From the NCBI GenBank assembly GCA_905116865.2, contig CAJHNH020002077.1, forward strand, positions 48,501 to 112,500: DNA of 64,000 bases, read 5' to 3'. Every line of letters starts with the position of its first letter. Position 1 is the stretch's first letter. The notes beneath the pieces are model-generated. The model saw only the letters and a program-made list of their open reading frames with translations. It did not search any database and was not told the origin of the DNA. The position numbers and the translations under genes are program-made. Source of the stretch: Candidula unifasciata (taxonomy: Eukaryota; Mollusca; Gastropoda; Stylommatophora; Geomitridae). Shown piece by piece: positions 24,241-33,635 of this stretch.

Positions 24241-24801
24241 CTTGGTTCAGTGACAAATTTTTTTGTTGCAGCGTCATGATAGACGGCGTAGGGTCTACCA
24301 TAGACAAAATGAAGGTTTAGCCCAACATTGTGTTGATGAAGCTCTGCTGCACGGTGGTGGAGGTGTAATGATTTGGGGAATGATCAGTTACAATGGAATG
24401 AGTCAACTGATACACATTGAAGAAGGAAGCTTGAATGTGCAGCGATATGCCTATGTCATTCTTCCATCACCTGTCCTATTTTGGGATGCCAACAGATAAC
24501 AGACAACGCCAGACCTCATTCTGCACAGCTGACCACACGGTTCCTGGCTGCCAATAACATTGAAACCCTTCCCTGGCCATCCCTGTCTGTAGACCTGAGT
24601 CCGATTGAGCACCTGTGGGATGAGCTGCATGGACGTGTTTGTCCCCCAAACGTTGCTCCAGCCATTGGTCGTGATCTGTTCCAGACACTCCAGGAAGAGT
24701 GGGCAGCCATCCCACAGACCCACATCAGTCATCTGATCGCATCCATGCCCAGGAGATCCCAGTCACTGATCCACGCAAGAGGAGACCACACACCATACTA
24801 A
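24241..24801 (+). mobile_element. Tc1-like DNA transposon remnant (transposase C-terminal half)
   Basis: Frames encode a FSD-like first catalytic block (about 24250), VMIWGMISYNGMSQL, NVQRYAYVIL, then TDNARPHSA (second Asp) and DLSPIEHLWDELHGR (third catalytic position). They end SMPRRSQSLIHARG before a stop. This is the order of a Tc1/mariner transposase. A frameshift near 24260, another near 24480, and the missing N-terminal DNA-binding half and terminal inverted repeats make it a fossil. It lies in intron 1 of gene 1, antisense. Confidence 0.85.
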
Positions 24802-24941
24802 CGGGAAAGGCTTACGCCTAAAAATTATCGAGAGAGAGAGAGAGTTAATAGACCAGCAGACAGACAGAAAAGTACCGCTGTGGGAATGCCAAGTTAAAAA
24901 TCAGGACCGATTCCAGAGAGGGACACATTTGTTAACGAGAA

Positions 24942-26631
24942 AACCAGTAACTTACCTGTAAACACGACAACCTAGAGGACATCGACAACACCAGTGACTT
25001 ACCTGTAAAGACGACAACCTAGAGGACATCGACAACACCAGTGACTTACCTGTAAAGACGACAACCTAGAGGACAACACCAGTGACTTACCTGTAAACAC
25101 GACAACCTAGAGGACAACACCAGTGACTTACCTGTAAACACGACAACCTAGAGGACACCGACAATACCAGTGACTTACCTGTAAACACGACAACCTAGAG
25201 GACAACACCAGTGACTTACCTGTAGACACGACAACCTAGAGGACAACACCAGTGACTTACCTGTAGACACGACAACCTAGAGGACAACACCAGTGACTTA
25301 CCTGTAAACACGACAACCTAGAGGACAACACCAGTGACTTACCTGTAAACACGACAACCTAGAGGACAACACCAGTGACTTACCTGTAAACACGACAACC
25401 TAGAGGACAACACCAGTGACTTACCTGTAAAGACGACAACCTAGAGGACAACACCAGTGACTTACCTGTAAACACGACAACCTAGAGGACAACACCAGTG
25501 ACTTACCTGTAAAGACGACAACCTAGAGGACATCGACAACACCAGTGACTTACCTGTAAAGACGACAACCTAGAGGACATCGACAACACCAGTGACTTAC
25601 CTGTAAAGACGACAACCTAGAGGACAACACCAGTGACTTACCTGTAAAGACGACAACCTAGAGGACAACACCAGTGACTTACCTGTAAACACGACAACCT
25701 AGAGGACAACACCAGTGACTTACCTGTAAAGACGACAACCTAGAGGACAACACCAGTGACTTACCTGTAAAGACGACAACCTAGAGGACAACACCAGTGA
25801 CTTACCTGTAAACACGACAACCTAGAGGACAACACCAGTGACTTACCTGTAAACACGACAACCTAGAGGACAACACCAGTGACTTACCTGTAAACACGAC
25901 AACCTAGAGGACAACACCAGTGACTTACCTGTAAACACGACAACCTAGAGGACAACACCAGTGACTTACCTGTAAAGACGACAACCTAGAGGACATCGAC
26001 AACACCAGTGACTTACCTGTAAAGACGACAACCTAGAGGACAACACCAGTGACTTACCTGTAAACACGACAACCTAGAGGACAACACCAGTGACTTACCT
26101 GTAAACACGACGATCTAGAGGACAACACCAGTGACTTACCTGTAAACACGACAACCTAGAGGACAACACCAGTGACTTACCTGTAAAGACGACAACCTAG
26201 AGGACAACACCAGTGACTTACCTGTAAAGACGACAACCTAGAGGACAACACCAGTGACTTACCTGTAAAGACGACAACCTAGAGGACAACACCAGTGACT
26301 TACCTGTAAAGACGACAACCTAGAGGACAACACCAGTGACTTACATTTAAACACGACTACCTAGAGGACAACACCAGTGACTTACCTGTAAACACGACGA
26401 TCTAGAGGACAACACCAGTGACTTACCTGTAAACACGACGATCTAGAGGACAACACCAGTGACTTACCTGTAAACACGACGATCTAGAGGACAACACCAG
26501 TGACTTACCTGTAAAGACGACAACCTAGAGGACAACACCAGTGACTTACATTTAAACACGACAACCTAGAGGACAACACCAGTGACTTACCTGTAAACAC
26601 GACGATCTAGAGGACAACGAGACGACAGATG
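24942..26631. repeat. 41-bp minisatellite made of a splice-donor junction
   Basis: About 40 units of 41 bp (47 bp where an extra ATCGAC is inserted). Read on the minus strand, each unit is the last 28 nt of the 5'UTR exon followed by 13 nt of intron: CGTGTTTACAG|GTAAGTCACT. Nearly every copy therefore keeps a full consensus donor. The rightmost copy is the exon edge itself at 26591. Copies with GATCTAG, as in the exon, cluster at the right end (for example 26391-26480 and 26601-26612). Confidence 0.93.
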
Positions 26632-26665
26632 CTCCAGCTAACCTTGCGATGACCACGCTGAAACA
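26591..26665 (-). other. probable 5'UTR exon of dienelactone hydrolase gene
   Basis: A minus-strand stretch without ATG that ends in the strong donor TTTACAG|GTAAGT (GT at 26590-26589). A TATA-like element lies about 30 bp upstream, and the next exon on this strand is the one carrying the start codon. The transcription start is a guess. Alternatively it could be a non-coding exon of another transcript. Confidence 0.55.
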
Positions 26666-26688
26666 GACTCGAGCTCGGTCCCAACAGG

Positions 26689-26696
26689 TATTTAAG
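26689..26696 (-). promoter_or_regulatory. TATA-like element of gene 1 promoter
   Basis: The minus strand reads CTTAAATA about 25-30 bp before the inferred start of the 5'UTR exon, in a unique, CpG-containing region. Weak evidence on its own. Confidence 0.35.
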
Positions 26697-26699
26697 TTG

Positions 26700-27270
26700 A
26701 GAGACACAAAGGGAAGACTTCGTCAGTGTGACAATTGGGAGTTCGCTGTAGTTGTCCTGAGCCACGCAGCTATGCAGGAAACCTCAGGTGTACCGAGGCC
26801 AGGCAGGTAGAGGAAATGTCATGTCAAAGGTGAGCTCGTGAGAACAGACCAGAAAAGGAGATTTAACCACCAGTGTGTGTACCGGCCTGACCTGATCTAT
26901 CGGCGCCTCCCTTGTGTTTGCAGAAAATAATAGTTAAACACCAAGAATAACCCTTTGGCTTTCGCCAGTTAAACTTACCAAACTGCTAACTTCTGCCTTT
27001 ATTAAGCCGCTAGTGCGGTGTAGGCAGGGGGTCTTTCAGCCTGAGGATTTACGGCCGCACGGCTAGTTCTGTCCTCACGGGCAGTGTAAGCTAAACTTGC
27101 CTGTACTAAATATACCCCCCCCCCCAACCCTCCCTCCCCTCTTTCAGTTACATTAAATATGGCTTCCTGCCCAATTTACACTAATAAACATAGAGGGACA
27201 CAGACGAGCTGATTTTCATTGCCTGCAATACATCTAAAACTATCATCAGTTCAGCAAGGACCTTCACTAT
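26700..27270. other. unique upstream region of gene 1
   Basis: Non-repetitive, moderately CpG-rich sequence that includes a C-run at about 27114-27125. It would contain the promoter. No opposing gene is recognised. Confidence 0.5.
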
Positions 27271-27815
27271 AGCCGGGGACCCTTGTCCCGCTACAGCCGG
27301 GGACCCTTGTCCCACTACAGCCGGGGACCCTTGTCCCACTACAGCCGGGGACCCTTGTCCCACTACAGCCGGGGACCCTTGTCCCACCACAGCCGGGGAC
27401 CCTTGTCCCACTACAGCCGGGGACCCTTGTCCCACCACAGCCGGGGACCCTTGTCCCACCACAGCCGGGGACCCTTGTCCCACCACAGCCGGGGACCCTT
27501 GTCCCACCACAGCCGGGGACCCTTGTCCCACCACAGCCGGGGACCCTTGTCCCACCACAGCCGGGGACCCTTGTCCCACCACAGCCGGGGACCCTTGTCC
27601 CACCACCACAGCCGGGGACCCTTGTCCCACCACAGCCGGGGACCCTTGTCCCACCACAGCCGGGGCCTTCTCTCACCACAGCTGGGGCCTTCTCTCACCA
27701 CAGCTGGGACCTTCTCTCATTACAGCTGGGACCTTCTCTCACTACAGCTGGGGCCTTCTCTCAATACAGCTAATACCTTCACTACAGCTGGGGCCTTCTC
27801 TCACTACAATTATGG
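27270..27815. repeat. 24-bp hairpin-forming minisatellite
   Basis: About 16 units of 24 bp (GCCGGGGACCCTTGTCCCAC core), followed by about seven 22-bp variants with GCTGGGGCCTTCTCTCAC. Each 24-bp unit contains the inverted repeat GGGAC-CCTT-GTCCC. Confidence 0.95.
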
Positions 27816-28212
27816 GGGGTTGAGTGGTCTCCAGACATTGTGTCCGTTCAGGTCCCGATGAAGGCTGGGATTTTTCTCACATGGACTTCTAGTAATTTCC
27901 TCTCGTCTCTGGGTAGTTTGATCGGATGCCCGTGTGTATTGTTGCGAACTCAAAAATCCCTTTACAGTTGGAAATCGAAAAAGTAGCCTAAGGGCGCTGT
28001 CCGGGCAAAATTTTGAGTTAAAAAAAAATATACCTCAAGTATTTTAGGATCCTCGCCGGTGCTACGGACCCCGTGCACTGCGCTTAGCTTCTACGAATTT
28101 AGACTTTAGTTATAAGTAGAACAAAGCACTTATGGGCTACCACCATGATTATGTATCATGATAGAGATCCGTTGTTCAAACCTCACTACAAATGTTTCTT
28201 TCTCACTTCATT
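27816..28212. other. unique intergenic sequence
   Basis: It holds a GCGCTGTCCGGGC block and a GTTCAAACCTC motif near 28173 that resembles a polymerase III B box without a clear A box. No gene is seen. Confidence 0.4.
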
Positions 28213-28415
28213 TCGAGGGACCCTTACTCTCCTCTTGACATCTAGAGTCCCTTACTCCCCTCTTGACATCTAGGGCCCCTTACTCCCCTCTTGACATCTA
28301 GGGCCCCTTACTCCCCTCTTGACATCTAGGGCCCCTTACTCACCTCTTGACATCTAGGGCCCCTTACTCACCTCTTGACATCTATGGCCGCTTACTCTCC
28401 TCTTGACATCCTCAT
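28213..28415. repeat. 27-bp minisatellite
   Basis: Seven units with core CCTTACTCCCCTCTTGACAT. Confidence 0.95.
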
Positions 28416-28796
28416 TAAACTAGGACCACTGACTGGCGGCCACACTGGCCCCAAGCCCCTCCCCCGCCCACAAAAAACCAAAAACAGCGACATAATCTCC
28501 CTCTATTATATCGACTACTGTGTCATTATTGACTCAATGACAATGTATTGACACAAGACTGACAATGTCTGCACTGAAACAATTTACTCGCACGACACTG
28601 GGACAGTCTATTTTCAGTCAGTGTATGTGGCCCGTCACTGATTTAAGATTAACACCGTACCACATATATGTACCTAACAGCATAGAAATATAGACACAAT
28701 CGCGAAGAATTACTTTACAATCATTTAGGACGAGTCACAGAGTTCATTGGAACAGGCAATAATAAACTTTTGAAACGATTTCTGTCAAACATTACC

Positions 28797-29095
28797 GTGA
28801 CAAGCACCCAGTACACGCCATGACCGCGACAAGCACCCAGTACACGCCATGACCGCGACAAGCACCCAGTACACGCCATGACCGCGACAAGCACCCAGTA
28901 CACGCCATGACCGCGACAAGCACCCAGTACACGCCATGACCGCGACAAGCACCCAGTACACGCCATGACCGCGACAAGCACCCAGTACACACCATGACCG
29001 CGACAACACTCAGTACACACCATGACCGCGACAACACCCAGTACACATTATGACTGTGACAACACTCAGTACACCCTATAAATGTGACAACACCC
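28797..29095. repeat. 29-bp minisatellite
   Basis: About ten units with core AAGCACCCAGTACACGCCAT. The first seven are identical and the copies decay to the right. Unique sequence with no gene follows, to 29480. Confidence 0.95.
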
Positions 29096-29482
29096 TTTAC
29101 ACTCCATAGATATCATCAAGTTCCACTTCTGCCGTTGAGCATGGTGGAGAGAACCAGCTTTTGATTCAGCAATGGTTTTACTGTCAATCCGTGTCGACGT
29201 AGATAGAAGCTCTTTAATAACACCAGTCTATAATCTCCTAAGGTTGGTAGTTTTTCTGGGCTGTAGAATTTAATTTCATCTATTGTTTCTATTGAATTTG
29301 CTGCATGGTGTTGTTTCCACAGTCTCTAATAAAATCATTTTTATCTTTGTCTCAGACGGTTAAGTTGGCGGCTTTTCTCAAACGTCTCATTTTACAGGTG
29401 CTAATTTATCTTAGGTTAACTTTTGATAATGTCCATTTTTTTTGTTTTAGTTTTGAAAGTTTTTTTTTTTTTTTGGTTAGTA

Positions 29483-29685
29483 TCCAGAAGCCACGAGTTA
29501 GTATCCAGAAGCCACAAGTTAGTATCCAGAAGCCACAAGTTAGTATCCAGAAGCCACAAGTTAGTATCCAGAAGCCACAAGTTAGTATCCAGAAGCCACA
29601 AGTTAGTATCCAGAAGCCACAAGTTAGTATCCAGAAGCCACAAGTTAGTATCCAGAAGCCACAAGTTAGTTTCCAGAAGCCCTTA
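29483..29685. repeat. 21-bp minisatellite
   Basis: Nine to ten copies of AGTTAGTATCCAGAAGCCAC(A), starting directly after a poly-T run (29461-29474). Confidence 0.95.
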
Positions 29686-29769
29686 GGTTCCGTATTATGG
29701 ATATCATAACCTTTCGGTCTTGATTCCATGACAGATACCGTAAATCCGGGAGAAATATGGCTTTTCTGC

Positions 29770-29860
29770 CTACCGCCGGGCGTGAACCCGGACCACAAGA
29801 AGTTCGTCACCCGGTCACCGCGAAGTCCGGTTTATCCAACTACGCTAGCGAGCCGGGCTT
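29770..29860 (-). mobile_element. tRNA-like SINE head with intact A and B boxes
   Basis: Minus strand: A box TAGCGTAGTTGG (29847-29836), about 46 nt, then B box GGGTTCACGCC (29789-29779). The T arm folds perfectly (CCGGG-TTCACGC-CCCGG). The acceptor and anticodon stems are not convincing, so a tRNA-derived SINE is favoured over a tRNA gene. Confidence 0.6.
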
Positions 29861-29954
29861 TTGAAAGTTTAAAATTTAAAAGTCTTACAAATTTTCAACG
29901 ATTCACAATTGTAAAAAGTTACAACAGTAAATAGACGATTGTTTTTTTTACATG

Positions 29955-30245
29955 AACAATTTTCTGTCTAGCTGGATGTTTAATACAAAAATGGTGTGTC
30001 TAGCTAGATGTTGGATACAAAAATGGTGTCTAGCTAGATGTTTAATACAAAAATGGTGTGTCTAGCTAGATGTTTAATACAAAAATGGTGTGTCTAGCTA
30101 GATGTTTGATACAAAAATGGTGTGTCTAGCTAGATGTTTGATACAAAAATGGTGTGTCTAGCTAGATGTTTAATACAAAAATGGTGTGTCTAGCTAGATG
30201 TTTAATACAAAAATGGTGTGTCTAGCTAGATGTTTGATACAAAAA
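29955..30245. repeat. 32-bp minisatellite
   Basis: Nine copies with core TGTCTAGCTAGATGTTTAAT and an AAAAATGG end. Confidence 0.95.
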
Positions 30246-30249
30246 ATAA

Positions 30250-31470
30250 TTGTATAGAAAGACAATAGCTCAAATAATTTATCAACAACTATACTAGATA
30301 TTTTACACTGACAATAGTAAGCATTGCATAGTTCTGTTTTTAGACCTTCTGGTATTGTTCGAAAACTTTAGCTTTTAACAGGCTAAGTCATACATGTAAG
30401 TGACATATCTTTAACATTCGAGCGGTGCAAACAAAAAAAGACGATTTTTGTGCAGTGATTTTATTTGATTTGATTCAAGAACCGACATCACAGCACTCGG
30501 GGCATTCCCATAAGTGCTCCGTCCCCATCTTCAGCAGCCAGCTAAGAGTTCCGATACTAATGGTGCCAGTAGCATTCTGATTGAACGTCCTTCTTGCCTT
30601 TCCTCTGAGCCTCGAGCATCTGCCAGAACCTCTCGTCGGGACTGAGCTTCGAGAGGTAGGGGGTAAGAAGTGGTGTTGTGGGTAGTGGTTTCTCCCCCTT
30701 ACTTCACCCTACGTCTAGTGAATATCTGTTCATGAAAGGAGCGTCCATTGCGGTGTCAGCCTCTTCTAGCAAAACCTCTCTTACCTCAAGACCATTTTGC
30801 GTGGCGAAGAGTCCCAGCCTTCCCGAGGTAGTCCTGGTAACTGGGGGTGAGAATACGCAGGAAAAACACAATGAATCTAGAGGAGCAAACCTCGATAATA
30901 AACCCGGTGCACCGCACTGTACTGCCCCCTGTGCGAGGGAAGGAGCTGAACAGTCTTAGGAATGGAAACAAGTATGCAAACCCCCCTGTATACCGGAAAC
31001 TATCGTGAAGGCAAAGGTACTCAGGACGTGACGATCCAGGGGCCCCAACTACTCATGCTTAGGCCATGCTTAGAGCCATGAAGAGCTCAGCGAAACCAGC
31101 AGGCAATCTGGTGGCCGGGAATGAGCACACTGTGAGCCCCACCTTAGCTACGTGTTAATGGGGAAGGCAGAAACACAACCCATATTTCCTTTAGAACTGG
31201 TACAGGGCATTTCTAGCTGCTGCCCGGGGAGGTAGGTAATCCACAGACACCCCAGCACCACAATGCCATGAATATGTCAAAATTTAAGAATACATACGAG
31301 ATCGGTCGTCGCCTCGTCTATCAAGGCCCGCGCCAGACAGTGGGAAACCAGGCTGTCATGTGCGAAAAATTGGCTACTGGAAAATTTAAGATAAACAGGA
31401 AAATCAGACACCCCAGAAGAAGGCAGAGTGGGAGGGAGAGCAAAGACAACTCAGACCGCACAGCCAAAAA
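30250..31470. other. unique sequence, possibly the 5' part of the LINE
   Basis: No conserved domain is recognised. The short frame at 31268-31519 (MNMSKFKNTYEIGRRLVY at its start, basic C-terminus) runs in the same orientation into the endonuclease remnant and may be the end of ORF1. This cannot be shown from the sequence alone. Confidence 0.35.
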
Positions 31471-31475
31471 TACAG

Positions 31476-32120
31476 ATGCTCCACATTCTGCAGCTGAACA
31501 TCTGTGGAATAAGAAATAAGAAACTTGAACTTGCCAGACTGCTAAACAACCACAGGGTACACGTGGCTGCCCTACAAGAAACCCTGCATAAAGACTGATC
31601 TGCATCTCACTGGATATACTAGTTATGCCTGTAAGTGCAATGACTGCCGGGGCATAGTGACCTATATCAGAAATGACATACAAGGAGATGTAACAATGCT
31701 ATCGACATCTCACCCTACAGATGTGCAAAAAAATTATCTGGCACAATGGAAGCAAATATACGATATACAACTTGTACAGCCCACCTCAGACAACATGTAA
31801 CATACCAGAACTATACAAGACACAGTACCATAAAACCCTTCTTGTTGGTGACTTCAAAGGACACTCGCCATGTTGGGGTTACCCTGACTACAATAGCACA
31901 GGGAAATACATCAAAGATACTTGTGAAACAACTAACCTATTAGTGCTGCAGGACACAGAGTCTACACCTACATTGTTACACAGGGCCCACCTATCTCTCA
32001 GCCGACCTGACCTGACCATCTGCTCATCTGACTTAGCAGACGCAAGCTATCCCCAAGAACTGGATGACATATGAAGTGACCACAAACCTATACTCACAAC
32101 TGTAAGCACCACCGCTAAAT
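31476..32120 (+). pseudogene. APE-type endonuclease domain remnant
   Basis: It starts MLHILQLNICGIRNKKLELA with the catalytic Asn, then VAALQET with the catalytic Glu, and meets a TGA stop near 31598. The middle resumes in another frame (31721-32074): the Asp of LVGDFKGHSPCWG is kept but the usual Asn of GDFN is Lys, then SRPDLTICSSDL. The final catalytic SDHKPIL is present at 32075-32095, directly after a TGA stop. It cannot make a functional nuclease. Confidence 0.8.
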
Positions 32121-32573
32121 TACGCTTCAAGCAGAGAACCAGTTGGAATTTCCAAAAAGCAAACTGGAAACTATTTCAGGAAACATCTGAACTGCCTCCT
32201 GGGAAGAATTGACAACAGCTGTGTGGAAATTTTTTGTGAAGATATAACAGAAGCAATCCCGAATGCAGCGTTGAAAGCCATCCCAAGAGGCTGTCGGAAG
32301 GCGTATAAACCTTTCTGGAATAAGGAAATTCAAAATACTATATCTGAAAGGAATAAAGTAAGAATATTGCTCGAAACTGCACATCAACAGAAGCAAAGAT
32401 CCAATACAATAAAGCATGTGCCAGGGTAAAGCTTGTAGTTAATAAGGCTAAACGAGAAAAATGGGCATGAACTTGCTCCAACTTAGACCTTAGACAGAAT
32501 GGAAATAAAGCATGGACTTTAGTTAAAATCTTCTCCAGAGAAAGTAGAAGGGTGAACCCAAAACCAGTGACAG

Positions 32574-33527
32574 ATGGGAGTAAGACAATCACTGAAGACA
32601 AGAAGAAAATCAATTTTTGCCTCCGTTAACAGAGCAGGTAAGCTGTCAGAACTCGATAGAACACAGCTCTCTCAGTTGAAGAAACAAGAGAGAGCTCCAA
32701 CAGCCAGCGACTCCCTTTTTGAACATGAATTTAGCATGGATGAATTAGAGCAAGCCCTGAAGAAATTAAAACCTAGAAAATCCCCAGGCCCAGATAAGAT
32801 CCACAACGAAATGCTGCTTCATCTTGGCCGGTCTGGGAGAGAAGTAGTTCTCATGCTTATTAACACGACTTGGAGGTCAAGCAAACTTCCAAAGGCATGG
32901 AGGAATGCATATATCGTCCCCATTCTTAAAACCAAAAAGCCTCCAGATGACCACAAAAGCTACCGCCCGATATCCTTAACATCATGCTTGGGCAAAGTTG
33001 CAGAAAGAATGATAAACAGGCGCTTGTATTGGTTCCTAGAGAGTTCTGGTGTTCTATGCCATGAACAGGCAGGCTTCAGAACCAACAACTGTACAGAAGA
33101 CCAGCTGTTCAGACTGACACAAAGAATACATGATGGCTTCCAGAATAAGAAACACACGGTGGCAGTCTTTGTCGACCTCCAGCAGGCCTATGACAGAGTA
33201 TGGAGAAAAGGTCTCCTGATAAAGATGATGAGCATAGGAATAAATGGCAGATTGTATAACTGGGTGAAATACTTTCTGATAGATAGAACAATCCAGACTA
33301 AGATGCACAACGCAATCTCTTCTAAAGAAGTCTTGGAGGAGGGCTTGCCACAAGGCTCATCATTGAGCTGTACGCTGTTCCTAATCTTTATCAATGACCT
33401 GCCAGAACAAATCAAGGCCGAAAAAGCCTTGTACGCTAATGACCTAGCAATATGGCAGAGTCATGAAAATGTGGAAAGTGGAGCCCAAAGACTAAATGGA
33501 GACCTTAGAAGACTGCATGAGTACTGA
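32574..33527 (+). pseudogene. reverse transcriptase domain with damaged active site
   Basis: An open frame of 317 codons shows the LINE RT blocks in order: KKLKPRKSPGPDKI, YRPISLTSCLGKV, GVLCHEQAGFR, VAVFVDLQQAYDRVW (first catalytic Asp), EEGLPQGSSLS, and then ALYANDLAIW in place of the invariant (Y/F)ADD. One of the paired catalytic Asp residues is Asn. A TGA stop at 33525-33527 ends the frame before the thumb. The first codons are in a degraded region, so the Met is not a true start. Confidence 0.9.
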
Positions 33528-33635
33528 CAAAGATGGAAACTCAAGTTTAACTGTGCAAAGACGGTCTACACAATCTTTACCAAAAGCCATCAAGTAGCAA
33601 GGAAGAATAATAACCTGAGGTTAGACAAACATCAA

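Larger units (their letters stand above)
7945..26665 (-). other. gene span: dienelactone hydrolase family gene
   Basis: The inferred transcription unit reads right to left. It comprises a 5'UTR exon (26591-~26665) and coding exons 20469-20359 (the exon itself starts at 20486), 17457-17273, 10851-10656 and 8243-8049. It ends at a poly(A) signal at 7968-7963. The coding lengths 111+185+196+195 give 687 nt, or 228 residues plus stop. Introns are about 6.1, 2.9, 6.4 and 2.4 kb and consist mainly of minisatellites and retroelement debris. Exon joins are supported by phase (0, 2, 0) and by family sequence continuity. The link to the 5'UTR exon is inferred from its consensus donor and the absence of any other gene nearby. 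Confidence 0.8.

Noticed and set aside
24942..26631. CRISPR-like regular array
   Set aside because: Units are contiguous without unique spacers, and the setting is a eukaryotic intron. The same holds for all arrays in the window.
28130..28200. Second tRNA-like/SINE head with GTTCAAACCTC
   Set aside because: B-box match only. No acceptable A box at the right distance and no T-stem.
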